Shown: positions 53,395-62,748 of the stretch, piece after piece
How positions within the stretch are numbered: position 1 is the first letter of the stretch
Layout: each line of letters starts with the position of its first letter
NCBI RefSeq assembly: GCF_000981765.1
Contig: NZ_CP010975.1
Location: forward strand, 1-64,000
Direction: 5' to 3'
DNA length: 64,000 nt
From: Kangiella geojedonensis
GTDB taxonomy: Bacteria; Pseudomonadota; Gammaproteobacteria; Enterobacterales; Kangiellaceae
Position numbers and translations under genes: made by a program
The notes under the pieces: generated by a model
Databases searched by the model: none
What the model was told of the DNA's origin: nothing
What the model saw: the letters and a program-made list of their open reading frames with translations, nothing else

Positions 53395-54975
53395 TTAGAC
53401 TGTGGCTAAATATCCAAACTCTTGCTGTAATGCTTTGCGATCAATTTTACCGTTAGGATTACGCGGTAATTGATCGACAAACTCAATATACTTTGGTTGC
53501 ATAAAGTTCGGTAGTTCCTGCTGGCAGAAGCGTTTAATGGCCTTCACGGTATTCTCATCAGGTGAAACCTTATCAGCAGGCTTTATTGCCAATAGCACAG
53601 CTTGCCCTAATTGTTCATCAGAAATACCCATTGCGACGACTTCGTCAATTAACTCGAGATGATACAGCGTATCCTCAAGCTCAGCGGGACTAATTCGATA
53701 ACCTGAGCATTTTATCATATCGTCGCGACGACCGATAAAATAAAGAAAGCCTTGCTCATCACGCTTTACGGTATCTCCAGACCAAACGGCAACCTCAGGG
53801 AGGTGGTTGTTGTTCGTTGCCAGAGGCTTAAATCGTTGCGCGGTTTTTTCCGGTGCATTCCAGTAGCCCAAGCTGACATGAATACCACGGTGTACAAGTT
53901 CTCCAGCTTCATTAGGATCACACTCAGAGCCATCCTCACGAAGCACCAAAATTTCAGCATCCGGAATGGCTTTGCCCATGGAGTGAGGGCGTTGATCCAG
54001 TTCTGACGGGGCTAAATAGGTTGAGCGGAAAGCTTCAGTAAGACCGTACATTAGGAAGGGCGCGGTGTTGGGTAGTGCTTTACGAAGTAGCTGGAGTGTA
54101 GTTTCTGGCATGGCGCCACCGCTATTAGTAATGTAGCGTAGCGTCTGCTGAGTGGACTCCGGCCAGTCGAGGTTGGCGAGTTGTACCCATAAAGGCGGTA
54201 CTGCGGCTAGGCCGGTGACCTGATGTTTTTCAACCTGACGAATAACGTCGCGCGGTAATAAATACTCCATCAGAACAACTTTGGCTCCGACCAGCAAAGC
54301 GGTCGTGACCTGACTGAGCCCATAGTCAAAACTCAAAGGCAAAACCGCAAGAATAATATCATCAGCGTTATTCTCGAGATATTGGCTGACACTTTTGGCT
54401 CCGGCGATAAGGTTCTGGTGGGATAAGCAGACACCTTTAGGTTGGCCGGTAGAGCCTGAAGTATAAAGAATCGCAGCAAGGTCTTTAGAAATTCGTCGTC
54501 GTGATGGCTGCTGCGTCACTTCAGGAAGCTGTGACCAGTAATGGGTTGTAAGCGTCTGAGGCTCTGAAAATTTTGTTGACTCATCGACCAACAAAAGGTG
54601 ATCCAAATCCTCGCAATCCGAATAAATGCTCTGTAATATCGTCCCGCGCTGTGCGCTGGTAATCAGAAGTTGGACATTGCAGTCCTGCAAAATATAGCTA
54701 ACTTGAGCTGGCTTTAGCAGAGGGTTGATAGGAACAAACACAAGGCCCGCACGACTGGCAGCAAAAAAACTGATGACCGCTTCGACTTGTTTGGGTAAGT
54801 AGACGCCAATACGGGTGTTGGGCTCTAACCCAAGCAGCACTAGAGCACTAGCCAAGCGATCAATGGCTTGATCCAGCTGCTGATATGTCAGTTGTTGCTT
54901 ATTGTCATCAATCGCAAAATTATGTGCGAAATGCAGACTGCTTATAGAAACAATATCATCGAACTGGCAAAGCAT
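53395..54975 (-). CDS. Acyl-CoA ligase (AMP-forming), exosortase A system-associated
   Basis: A 526-residue ANL-superfamily enzyme with P-loop AAILYTSGSTGQPKGV, VLPLSFDYGLSQV, MYGLTEAFRS, SGDTVKRDEQG and the C-terminal Lys motif PRNPNGKIDR. It resembles the TIGR03098-type ligases linked to exosortase A. It heads the minus-strand group with the decarboxylase and plsB. The acyl substrate is unknown. Confidence 0.87.
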   Translation of the reverse strand: MLCQFDDIVSISSLHFAHNFAIDDNKQQLTYQQLDQAIDRLASALVLLGLEPNTRIGVYLPKQVEAVISFFAASRAGLVFVPINPLLKPAQVSYILQDCNVQLLITSAQRGTILQSIYSDCEDLDHLLLVDESTKFSEPQTLTTHYWSQLPEVTQQPSRRRISKDLAAILYTSGSTGQPKGVCLSHQNLIAGAKSVSQYLENNADDIILAVLPLSFDYGLSQVTTALLVGAKVVLMEYLLPRDVIRQVEKHQVTGLAAVPPLWVQLANLDWPESTQQTLRYITNSGGAMPETTLQLLRKALPNTAPFLMYGLTEAFRSTYLAPSELDQRPHSMGKAIPDAEILVLREDGSECDPNEAGELVHRGIHVSLGYWNAPEKTAQRFKPLATNNNHLPEVAVWSGDTVKRDEQGFLYFIGRRDDMIKCSGYRISPAELEDTLYHLELIDEVVAMGISDEQLGQAVLLAIKPADKVSPDENTVKAIKRFCQQELPNFMQPKYIEFVDQLPRNPNGKIDRKALQQEFGYLATV

Positions 54976-55118
54976 TCGTATTCCGTTATTATGAAATAAA
55001 TGAACTAAAGCGCATTTTAGCGGTTTAAGACAACTGCGTCAGCTAATCACAAGAAAAATTACTATCACCAAAATAAGGTTGGAGATGGTATTGAGAGCAA
55101 GATAGAGAAGGACAATTC

Positions 55119-56252
55119 ATGAGACTGATCTGGTACATCGTTATTTTATTCATAGCTTACGGCTCTTTGTACCCGTTTAACTTTGATTTCTCACGACCCT
55201 TGCCAGCGGATTTAGGAGCATGGTTGCTTAATTGGCAACAAAGAACCATTCGCTCTGACGTGATTGCCAATATCTTGTTGTTTATCCCTTACGGCTTCTT
55301 TGGAGCGCTTACCGTACAGCAAAAACAGCGGCGCTATACCTTGGTGTCCATTTTGTTAATGCTAGCGATAGGTATTGTCTTTGCATTTTGTTTGCAGTTT
55401 ATTCAGTTTTATTTACCGTCACGGGTTTCTCATGCTGCGGATGCCTTGCTGAATGCTATTGGCATCTTGATTGGTATTTCACTGGCTGCTTATTCAAATA
55501 GTCAGCGCATACAGCGAATGATTCCAGAGAGCTTGAGGCTTGGCATCTCGCCGGCGTTTTTAGTCTTATTTCTTTGGATTGGCTGGCAGTTTTTCCCTTA
55601 TATCCCAGTATTTGAAACCAAACAGTTTGGACAGAGTTTAGATACCATCGTTAAAAGCACTTGGTCATTATCAGTATGGTTGCAACATGTGTTGTTTTGG
55701 TTAGTGTTTTATCATCTAGTCCAGCGCGTATTAGGTAAAGAGTACCGTTTAAGCTTTATCGCCTTAGTCTCGGTGTTTGTCATTATCATCAAATTAGCCA
55801 TGTACCGCTCACAAATGGGCTGGAGCGAAATTACTGCTGTGCCTTTGGCCATGTTGCTGCATCATCATTTAAGTCGACAGTGGATGGTGCCACTCATTGC
55901 AGTGAGTAGCGTTGCGCTATTGTTATGGAGCAGTTTGTTCCCGCTTAACTTTAAGCATGATATCAACAATTTTCAGTGGTTGCCGTTCGATGACTTCTTA
56001 AAAGGTTCAACGTGGTACAACTTAAGCGAACTGATTGAAGAAACCTTATTATTGGCGTCGGTTGGATATTTTTGTGCAAAGTGGTGGCGGAATTATCATT
56101 GGGCTTCCAGCCTTTTGGTGGTGTTGTCGATTGGCATAACGGTCATGCAGTTATTTATTGTGGATAAGAAGCCGGATATCACCTTGTTTGTGATGGCGCT
56201 TGTGGTTGGAATTTTGTTGGTAAGGCTAAAGTCGATTAGTCGTGTCGGCTGA
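55119..56252 (+). CDS. VanZ-like membrane protein
   Basis: A 377-residue integral membrane protein with about ten helices; the N-terminal YGSLYPFNFDF, DVIANILLFIPYGFFG, and HAADALLNAIGILIG are the VanZ-like block. VanZ-like genes commonly occur beside exosortase A genes. It is divergent from the AMP ligase. Function unknown. The second half repeats the LFPLNFKHD theme and may be a second VanZ-like unit. Confidence 0.85.
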   Translation: MRLIWYIVILFIAYGSLYPFNFDFSRPLPADLGAWLLNWQQRTIRSDVIANILLFIPYGFFGALTVQQKQRRYTLVSILLMLAIGIVFAFCLQFIQFYLPSRVSHAADALLNAIGILIGISLAAYSNSQRIQRMIPESLRLGISPAFLVLFLWIGWQFFPYIPVFETKQFGQSLDTIVKSTWSLSVWLQHVLFWLVFYHLVQRVLGKEYRLSFIALVSVFVIIIKLAMYRSQMGWSEITAVPLAMLLHHHLSRQWMVPLIAVSSVALLLWSSLFPLNFKHDINNFQWLPFDDFLKGSTWYNLSELIEETLLLASVGYFCAKWWRNYHWASSLLVVLSIGITVMQLFIVDKKPDITLFVMALVVGILLVRLKSISRVG

Positions 56253-56265
56253 AATCCCTTTCAGC
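56248..56265. terminator. Hairpin between convergent VanZ-like and hemerythrin genes
   Basis: GCTGAAA-TCCC-TTTCAGC, seven base pairs, overlapping the VanZ stop. There is no clear T-run, so termination is uncertain. Confidence 0.3.
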
Positions 56266-56288
56266 GCTATATCGGTATAATGGCCTAA

Positions 56289-56813
56289 CTAAGGCTGGTA
56301 TAAGGTATATAATTCGTTTTCTTCCAACGATACTCGGTGCGTTAACACTTCACCAACTTGCTGATAATCATTTGGGAAATGCTTCTGTAAAATTTTCATG
56401 TCGTGTGGTTTGGAGTAACGCTTACAGAATTTAACAACAGCATGAGCAATATCGTTCATTTCTGTACGGAAATCTCGAACCAGATCCATCGAAGTACTAT
56501 CGTCGGACAGGTTTTGTTCGAGATAGACATAAAACTTAACGTTTTCCTTCAGCAGGTGTGCTTGAAAGTCGCGCTTAAACTGTGTGACTAAGTCTGCAAG
56601 TTTCTGTGGATTGTTGGCTTGATAGCCCAGCTCCCACATTTGCCCAAATAATGTCACGAGGTGGCTGTGATCATTTTTTAAATTGTCGACCAATCCTGGG
56701 TCAAATTGAATACCTTTTTTGTTTGGCGCAGCACTTGGCTTTGGTCGAGGTGGAGACACTGGCTCTTGTTCAACCTTCGGTCTCTTAGTAAAAAAATCTT
56801 TAATAAACCCCAT
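56289..56813 (-). CDS. Hemerythrin-domain protein
   Basis: A 174-residue cytosolic protein. After a Pro-rich linker, a four-helix bundle has candidate iron ligands in NDHSHLVTLFGQM, FQAHLLKENVKFYVYLEQ, and THRVSLEENELYTLY, the spacing of bacterial hemerythrin domains that bind di-iron and O2 or NO. It is divergent from the DUF3050 gene. Role may be oxygen or nitric-oxide handling; this is inference. Confidence 0.8.
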   Translation of the reverse strand: MGFIKDFFTKRPKVEQEPVSPPRPKPSAAPNKKGIQFDPGLVDNLKNDHSHLVTLFGQMWELGYQANNPQKLADLVTQFKRDFQAHLLKENVKFYVYLEQNLSDDSTSMDLVRDFRTEMNDIAHAVVKFCKRYSKPHDMKILQKHFPNDYQQVGEVLTHRVSLEENELYTLYQP

Positions 56814-57173
56814 CGTACGATCCTCAGCTAATTAAGAAATATTGAATTTATTTGTCTTAGTATTCTCCTAGTAGACACTAAAAATAAAGTATTTTCAATC
56901 TCTATAAGCCATTAATAAATAAGGAAATAATGCGCATTTGCATTATGCAGTATTGCATAAGCATCAATTCAAATTTGCAGAAAATCCTGAATAATCAAAA
57001 TTAATGATAACCAAGTCATAAAAAAATAAAAAAATAGTCCTGTAATTATAGATTTTTTCTAGGTGGTGTGATTACTAGATAGAGAAGACTTAAAAAAGTA
57101 TTCAGGGAAAATTATAAAGTCATATCTGCATCATCTGATGGGAGATGAATGCAAACCACTGTGAGGAGCCACC
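56814..57173. other. Divergent AT-rich control region with palindrome
   Basis: This 360-base region between hemerythrin and the DUF3050 gene has no supported frame. It holds TTATGCA-GTAT-TGCATAA, a perfect seven-base inverted repeat at 56943-56960 that resembles an operator, with a partial third TGCA copy just upstream. GAGGAG lies before the downstream ATG. Confidence 0.5.
56943..56960. promoter_or_regulatory. Inverted repeat TTATGCA-N4-TGCATAA
   Basis: A perfect dyad, located in the divergent region between two possible di-iron proteins. Its regulator cannot be named from the sequence. Confidence 0.45.
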
Positions 57174-57926
57174 ATGTTAAATGAAAAGTTAAAAGATACA
57201 TTAGAAGTATTGAACGACGATCTATCGGATCATAAAGCGTATAAATCTTTAGATAGCCTTTCCAGCGTTCGAACATTTATGGAGTACCATATCTATGCGG
57301 TTTGGGATTTCATGAGTTTATTGAAGTCGCTACAACAACGCCTGACATGCGTTGATGTGCCGTGGGTAGAATCAAAACAAGATCCAGAAGTTGTTCGTTT
57401 TATTAATGAAATTGTTATTGGCGAAGAGAGTGATCTTGATCCGGACGGTCATGCCATTAGCCATTACTCCCTGTATTTAAAAGCGATGGATGAAGTGGGC
57501 GCAGATACTAGCCGCGTTAAAGAATTTATACGAACGCAGGACATGAGCTTAATTCCTGAAGGTGCGCGTGAGTTTGTTGAGTATAATTTGAAAACAGCGC
57601 GTGACGGTACGGACGTCGAAGTCGCCTCAGCCTTTTTGTACGGCCGTGAAAAACTAATTCCAGATATGTTCACGGCGATTAAAAACGTCATGTCAGAGGA
57701 AAAAGTAGATTGCCCCACTTTGATTTATTACCTAGAGCGTCATATCGAGCTGGATGGTGATGAGCATGGTCCGTTAGCTGAGAAATGTCTACAAGCACTA
57801 TGTGGTGAGGATAAAGCCAAGTGGCAAAGTGCCGAAGACGTCGCTGTAACGAGTTTAAAACTGCGCTCAAAGCTGTGGGATGCCGTCCACGACGCCATTC
57901 ATAATAAGCAAGAGAAAGCTGCGTAA
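57174..57926 (+). CDS. DUF3050 protein, heme-oxygenase-like fold
   Basis: A 250-residue helical protein. FMEYHIYAVWDFMSLLKSLQ, EIVIGEESDLD, SHYSLYLKAM, EVASAFLYGREKLIPDMF and ERHIELDGDEHGPLAEK carry Glu and His residues in the order seen in heme-oxygenase-like di-iron oxidases (HDO), a fold known for several oxygen-activating enzymes. DUF3050 has no defined reaction that I know of. GAGGAG precedes the ATG. Confidence 0.78.
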   Translation: MLNEKLKDTLEVLNDDLSDHKAYKSLDSLSSVRTFMEYHIYAVWDFMSLLKSLQQRLTCVDVPWVESKQDPEVVRFINEIVIGEESDLDPDGHAISHYSLYLKAMDEVGADTSRVKEFIRTQDMSLIPEGAREFVEYNLKTARDGTDVEVASAFLYGREKLIPDMFTAIKNVMSEEKVDCPTLIYYLERHIELDGDEHGPLAEKCLQALCGEDKAKWQSAEDVAVTSLKLRSKLWDAVHDAIHNKQEKAA

Positions 57927-58035
57927 TCTAGAATTACCGTTTGATAAGTTGAAGAGCAGGGAAGCTTTCGACGCTAAAATAGAAGTCGTGATAAAGATTC
58001 TGTAGAATGGTCAAAAACTTTACGATAGACCTATT

Positions 58036-58713
58036 ATGCAAAATATTGTTATCGCGCCTTCTATCCTCTCTGCCGACTTCGCGCGCCTAGGCGAAGAAGT
58101 TGAAAACGTCCTTAAAGCTGGCTCTGACTGGGTTCACTTTGATGTTATGGACAATCACTATGTCCCAAACCTGACCATTGGCCCTATGGTTTGTCAGGCT
58201 TTGCGTGACTATGGTATTCAAGCGCCTATCGATGTTCATTTAATGGTTGAGCCCGTAGACCGTATCATTCCTGATTTTGCAAAAGCGGGCGCAACTTATA
58301 TCAGCTTCCACCCAGAAGCTTCCAAGCATGTCGACCGAACCATTGGATTGATTAAAGAACATGGCTGCAAAGCGGGTGTGGTATTAAACCCTGCGACCCC
58401 TGTGAGCGTACTTGAGTACATTATTGATAAAGTCGATTTGGTTTTATTGATGTCGGTTAACCCAGGTTTTGGTGGTCAAAGCTTTATCCCCTCAACCTTG
58501 CGCAAGTGCCAACAGGTTCGCCAACTGATTGACCAAACGGGTCGAGATATTCGTCTTGAGATTGATGGTGGTGTGAAGATTGATAATATTGAAGAAATTG
58601 CAGCTTGTGGCGTTGATACGTTTGTCGCGGGTTCTGCTATTTTTAACACCGATGATTATCAAGCAACGGTGAAACAGATGAAGGACAATGCTGAGAAAGG
58701 CGCTTCACGATAA
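58036..58713 (+). CDS. rpe: Ribulose-phosphate 3-epimerase
   Basis: Rpe interconverts ribulose 5-phosphate and xylulose 5-phosphate in the pentose phosphate pathway. The 225-residue TIM barrel has [52 protein letters not shown] and [11 protein letters not shown], including the metal-binding His and Asp residues. gph follows after two bases. Confidence 0.96.
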   Translation: MQNIVIAPSILSADFARLGEEVENVLKAGSDWVHFDVMDNHYVPNLTIGPMVCQALRDYGIQAPIDVHLMVEPVDRIIPDFAKAGATYISFHPEASKHVDRTIGLIKEHGCKAGVVLNPATPVSVLEYIIDKVDLVLLMSVNPGFGGQSFIPSTLRKCQQVRQLIDQTGRDIRLEIDGGVKIDNIEEIAACGVDTFVAGSAIFNTDDYQATVKQMKDNAEKGASR

Positions 58714-58715
58714 TT

Positions 58716-59405
58716 ATGACATTACTGCAATCGCCCCAACTGGTTATTTTTGACCTTGATGGGACGCTCGTCGATAGTGCCACGGACATTCAGATCGCGG
58801 CCAATAATACCTTTGAAGAATTAGACTTACCACAACAACCGCTGAACCAGGTAAAACGCTGGATCGGTGGTGGCGCGCAAGTCTTTGTGGAGCATGCGCT
58901 GGACTTTTTTGGCAAGTCAGAATGGTACGATCAAACCTATCGATTATTCATGCAGTTTTATCGTGCCTTGCCCGCAGATCGCTCGGTGATGTTCGACGGT
59001 GTTCAAGGGTTTTTAGATTATCTCAAAGTGGCTGGAATAAAGATGGCAGTGGTCAGTAACAAGCCGCATGAGCTTATAGACCCTATCTTGAAACACCTTA
59101 AGCTGGATGATTATTTTGAGTTGGTGTTAGGCGGCGATAGTTTGGTAGATAAAAAACCAAGCGCTGAACCGCTACTGCATGTTTGTCGCAACTTGGGCAT
59201 CCAGCCAGAAAACAGTTGGATGATCGGGGATTCGTCGAAAGATGCACAAGCAGCGGTGAATACCGCGATGCCGTTTGTTGGCGTTAGCTACGGTTATGCC
59301 TTAATGGCGAGTGATATTAGGCCTCAGGAGATTCCCCACACTGTGGTCGACAGTTTAGAGGCGTTAATTCCGATGATATCGGTGGGAGAAGACGTTTATG
59401 CGTGA
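58716..59405 (+). CDS. gph: Phosphoglycolate phosphatase
   Basis: Gph removes phosphate from 2-phosphoglycolate, for example from DNA repair. The 229-residue HAD enzyme has nucleophile motif FDLDGTLVDSA, SNKP, KKPSAEPLLH and GDSSKDAQAA. It is coupled to rpe, the common gammaproteobacterial order. Confidence 0.93.
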   Translation: MTLLQSPQLVIFDLDGTLVDSATDIQIAANNTFEELDLPQQPLNQVKRWIGGGAQVFVEHALDFFGKSEWYDQTYRLFMQFYRALPADRSVMFDGVQGFLDYLKVAGIKMAVVSNKPHELIDPILKHLKLDDYFELVLGGDSLVDKKPSAEPLLHVCRNLGIQPENSWMIGDSSKDAQAAVNTAMPFVGVSYGYALMASDIRPQEIPHTVVDSLEALIPMISVGEDVYA

Positions 59406-59428
59406 GGGAGCAATGCCGAAGGTGATCT

Positions 59429-60280
59429 ATGCGTAAAGTATGGTGGATATTTGCAGCCTTAATGATTTTGGCGACGTTAGCTCATTACGCTAGCGACCAA
59501 GTGGCTATTGAACAGTGCATTGAGATCGGTGGTAGTTTCCATTATGACGATGATTATTGCTCGCTAAAGGACCGCTATGAGGGCGACACGGGTTTTGTGG
59601 CGAATCACTGGCCACTAATAACGATGCTGCTGCTGAGTTTAGGCTTCGGTATTGGCACTATCATCATTAAGTCACCACCAGCTAGCCGCAAAAAGCTATT
59701 GATGGTGGATAATTATGACTCGTTTACCTACAACCTAGTGCAGTATTTTGGCCAACTAGAGCTGGATGTTCTAGTTAAACGGAATGACGAATTGACTGTT
59801 GAAGAAGTTAAGGAATTAAAACCTGACTATATCGTAATTTCACCAGGCCCCTGTACGCCGAATGAATCGGGTGTGACGCTGGATATTCTGCAAAAACTAG
59901 CCACAGACTATCCAATCTTAGGAGTGTGTTTAGGGCACCAAGCCATGGCTCAGGTCTTTGGAGGCAAAGTGATTCAGGCTAAGCAAGTGATGCACGGTAA
60001 AACTTCGCCAATCTATCACAAGGATAGCGGCGTGTTCGCAGGCTTGCCAAATCCGCTTGAAGCAACGCGCTATCACTCTTTGATTGTTGATGAACCAAGC
60101 CTACCAGAAGAGTTCGAAATTACTGCTTGGACCGAAGATGAAGAAGGCGAGCTGGAATACATCATGGGCATTAAACACAAAACCCTAAAGCTAGAAGGCG
60201 TCCAGTTCCACCCCGAATCGATTTTGAGCGAGAAAGGGCATCAGCTACTGAAAAATTTTATAAATAACAAGGAAATTTAA
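59429..60280 (+). CDS. TrpG/PabA-type glutamine amidotransferase fused to an N-terminal membrane anchor
   Basis: A 283-residue protein. Residues 1-81 are an extra segment: helix about 4-18, a soluble loop with Cys30 and Cys44, and helix about 62-80. From 90 on is a normal TrpG/PabA amidotransferase with [26 protein letters not shown], nucleophile Cys167 in GVCLGHQ, and His261/Glu263 in FHPES. AAGGTG precedes the ATG at 59429, while the internal Met92, where ordinary TrpG begins, lacks a ribosome site. So the fusion looks real. It sits where Pseudomonas-type orders have trpE-trpG-trpD-trpC, but no such partners are found. It may serve folate (PabA) instead. Confidence 0.85.
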   Translation: MRKVWWIFAALMILATLAHYASDQVAIEQCIEIGGSFHYDDDYCSLKDRYEGDTGFVANHWPLITMLLLSLGFGIGTIIIKSPPASRKKLLMVDNYDSFTYNLVQYFGQLELDVLVKRNDELTVEEVKELKPDYIVISPGPCTPNESGVTLDILQKLATDYPILGVCLGHQAMAQVFGGKVIQAKQVMHGKTSPIYHKDSGVFAGLPNPLEATRYHSLIVDEPSLPEEFEITAWTEDEEGELEYIMGIKHKTLKLEGVQFHPESILSEKGHQLLKNFINNKEI

Positions 60281-60282
60281 AC

Positions 60283-60996
60283 ATGAAAGTTGTAATAGGC
60301 ATATTATTAACGTTGTTAAGCGTGTCAATTGATGCTGCGCCTCAGGGAAGACATATATTTGTTGAAGGAGAAGGTGTTTACACTGCCACGCCTGATAGTG
60401 CAAAAATTAAGCTGAAGTTAGAGTTCAAGGGAAATACAGCATTAGGCGCAAAACAAGCCGCGGATAGTGCATTTAAAGACTTTGTCAGTGGAATTGGAGA
60501 GTTTGATATAGCAGAAGATGACTTTTCATCCTCCAAGGTTGTAACCCGAGTTAATACAGATTATGACCTAGAAGGGAGAAGAGTTAATGATGGATATATT
60601 GCGACTCGTGGTATTACGCTTACACTGAATAATTTAGAGCAACTTAACATATTTTTGGATTATGCACTTTCAAAGGGAGTTAAAGAAATCCGAGATGTTG
60701 ATTTAAAGTCCAGCAAAGAGAAAGAGTATCAAGCAAAGGCTAAAGAAATGGCGATCAAAAGCGCTATTTCAGAAGCCAAAGATACTGCTGAAATGTTCGG
60801 TATGGTATTAGGCTCTGTTTATAGTATTAATTCGAATTATTCGGATAGCTATGACTTTTATTCGTTTGATAAAGAGGCGGTCGAAAAAATAACAGTAACG
60901 GCTTCGAGAATGCCGAAAGAGATGAATCAATATTTAAAAGCTAAAATAAATTTTTCGGCAAGTATCGAAGCTATCTTTGATTTAGAGAAACCCTAA
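60283..60996 (+). CDS. SIMPL-domain (DUF541) exported protein
   Basis: A 237-residue protein with a signal peptide (MKVVIGILLTLLSVSIDA) and the SIMPL/DUF541 pattern: FVEGEGVYTATPDSAKIKLKL, TRVNTDYD, GYIATRGITLTLNN, and repeated KAKEMAIKSAISEAKDTAEMFG. Such proteins are oligomeric and periplasmic, with unclear function. It follows the TrpG fusion by two bases, so it is cotranscribed with it. Confidence 0.88.
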   Translation: MKVVIGILLTLLSVSIDAAPQGRHIFVEGEGVYTATPDSAKIKLKLEFKGNTALGAKQAADSAFKDFVSGIGEFDIAEDDFSSSKVVTRVNTDYDLEGRRVNDGYIATRGITLTLNNLEQLNIFLDYALSKGVKEIRDVDLKSSKEKEYQAKAKEMAIKSAISEAKDTAEMFGMVLGSVYSINSNYSDSYDFYSFDKEAVEKITVTASRMPKEMNQYLKAKINFSASIEAIFDLEKP

Positions 60997-61024
60997 AACA
61001 AAAAAGCCCTGCAAATGCAGGGCT
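60997..61024 (-). terminator. Rho-independent terminator of crp
   Basis: On the minus strand AGCCCTGC-ATTT-GCAGGGCT followed by TTTTTG. Eight base pairs. It lies between convergent crp and the SIMPL gene. Confidence 0.9.
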
Positions 61025-61057
61025 GAATTACGACAAAATATATATGCTTAGCAGCGC

Positions 61058-61693
61058 TTAGCGAGCGCCGTAGATCACCATGGTCTTTCCTTTAACATGG
61101 ATATGATCTTGCTCTTCAAGTGCTTTCAACACTCGACCAACCATTTCACGAGAACAACCAACGATACGGCTCAACTCTTGGCGAGTGACTTTAATCTGCA
61201 TGCCGTCAGGGTGTGTCATAGCGTCTGGTTCTTTCGCTAACTCTAACAAAGCGTGTGCTACACGGCCTGTGACGTCTAGGAAAGCCAAATCACCGACTTT
61301 GCGGCTGGTCTTTTGCAGACGGTTAGCTAATTGTGTTGCTAATTTGAATAAAACGTCTGGGTTTTCTTTCGTCAATTGACGGAATTTTTCGTAGCTGATT
61401 TCCGCAACTTCGCACTCGGTTTTGGTTCTTACCCATGCCGTACGATCATGCTCGTCAGTGAATAAGCCCATTTCGCCGAAGAAGTCGCCAGGGTTTAGGT
61501 AAGCAAGTACTAACTCACGGCCTTCGTCGTCTTCAATCAATACCGTAACCGAGCCTTCTAGCAAAAAGTACAGGGTATTCGACGAGTCGCCAGCGTAGAT
61601 AAGAGTGCTTTTAGTAGGGAAACGGCGCCTCTGACAATGATTCAGGAACCACTGAATGGTCTCGTCTTGAGCCAAATGATAAGGTAACGCCAT
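61058..61693 (-). CDS. crp: Cyclic AMP receptor protein CRP/Vfr
   Basis: A 211-residue CRP-family activator. The cAMP pocket is [10 protein letters not shown]...[17 protein letters not shown] and the dimer helix contains [17 protein letters not shown]; the recognition helix is [26 protein letters not shown], close to E. coli CRP. It likely controls carbon use and other functions through cAMP. It is next to an OsmC gene, as vfr is in Pseudomonas. Confidence 0.94.
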   Translation of the reverse strand: MALPYHLAQDETIQWFLNHCQRRRFPTKSTLIYAGDSSNTLYFLLEGSVTVLIEDDEGRELVLAYLNPGDFFGEMGLFTDEHDRTAWVRTKTECEVAEISYEKFRQLTKENPDVLFKLATQLANRLQKTSRKVGDLAFLDVTGRVAHALLELAKEPDAMTHPDGMQIKVTRQELSRIVGCSREMVGRVLKALEEQDHIHVKGKTMVIYGAR

Positions 61694-61820
61694 ATATTAT
61701 TTCCTATTTTGTTGTAATCTTTCAAAATATAGCATGAAATCTTAGTGCCGTGCCTCTTTAAAATCAAATTTGTTGTGGCACTATATAGCCTCTAAAAGTT
61801 CAAACTGGGTCACAAATCAC

Positions 61821-62219
61821 ATGAAAGTAACTGTCGACTGGGTCAACGACCTCAATTTTATTGGTAAAAACAGCAAAAGACAAAACGTTATGTTCGGTGG
61901 GGAAGGCGATTACGTCTCGCCAATGGAGAATTTATTGATGTCGATCGGAGCCTGCTCATCGGTTGATGTGGTCATGATTCTGCAAAAAGCACGCCAAAAC
62001 ATTACCGGTTGTCACTGTGAAGTTGACTCAGAGCGCGCCGATGAGCCACCCCGCCGTTTTACAGGTTTAAAGCTTAAATTCGTAGTCCGAGGCAAAGATT
62101 TATCGACCAAGCAAGTCAAAAAAGCCGTGGACCTATCGGTAGAAAAGTACTGTTCGGTCATGCACTCGCTGGATCCCAATATGCCGGTGGAGACCAGCTT
62201 CGAAATCGTGCCAGTCTAG
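61821..62219 (+). CDS. OsmC-family protein
   Basis: A 132-residue OsmC/YhfA-like protein with SPMENLLMSIGACSSVDVVMIL (first Cys) and the later EKYCSVMHSLDP (second Cys), the peroxidatic pair of thiol-dependent peroxide reductases. The ATG at 61821 gives the normal N-terminus MKVTVDWV; an earlier in-frame TTG at 61770 would add a non-conserved extension. It is divergent from crp. Confidence 0.87.
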   Translation: MKVTVDWVNDLNFIGKNSKRQNVMFGGEGDYVSPMENLLMSIGACSSVDVVMILQKARQNITGCHCEVDSERADEPPRRFTGLKLKFVVRGKDLSTKQVKKAVDLSVEKYCSVMHSLDPNMPVETSFEIVPV

Positions 62220-62237
62220 TTAAGGAGTCATTGCAGT

Positions 62238-62642
62238 ATGAATCGACCAGCACAACACCTCGGGATGCGCCACTTAGCGCTATTTGTCGATGACTTAGCC
62301 GCCGTAGAGCACTTCTACGTCGAATTGCTCGGTATGGACGTCGAATGGCGTCCCGACGAGGATAATGTCTACTTAACCTCAAAAGGCCACGACAACCTCG
62401 CGCTGCACCGTAAGCAGCCCGATTTAAACACCGCCGGTGGCCAAAAACTCGATCACCTTGGTTTTATCATGAATAACGCTGAAGAAGTGGACCAGTGGTT
62501 TGAGTTTTTAAAGCATCATGGTGTACAAATGCTCACAGAGCCAAGACGGCATCGCGATGGCGCGACCAGTTTCTACTGCATGGATCCGGATGGAAATCGA
62601 GTGCAGATGATTCACCACCCACCAATCGTATCTAGCATCTGA
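62238..62642 (+). CDS. VOC-family (glyoxalase-like) metalloprotein
   Basis: A 134-residue vicinal oxygen chelate protein with two beta-alpha-beta3 units: MRHLALFVDDLAAVEHFYVE and LDHLGFIMNNAEEVDQWFEFL, with His residues at the expected metal positions and FYCMDPDGNRVQMIHHP at the end. The substrate is unknown. It lies 18 bases after the OsmC gene. Confidence 0.85.
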   Translation: MNRPAQHLGMRHLALFVDDLAAVEHFYVELLGMDVEWRPDEDNVYLTSKGHDNLALHRKQPDLNTAGGQKLDHLGFIMNNAEEVDQWFEFLKHHGVQMLTEPRRHRDGATSFYCMDPDGNRVQMIHHPPIVSSI

Positions 62643-62748
62643 TCGTCGGCAGTGCATTGCCTAGAACAAAAGCTAAACTGGTTAACCGTTAGAGTAATAA
62701 ATTTAAAAAACAATTATCTAAAAATTAACAAGGAAAAGGAGATAAAGT

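Noticed and set aside
49579-56252. PEP-CTERM sorting signals that would explain the exosortase-associated genes
   Set aside because: I checked the C-termini of the exported proteins in the window and none has a PEP motif, hydrophobic helix and Arg cluster.
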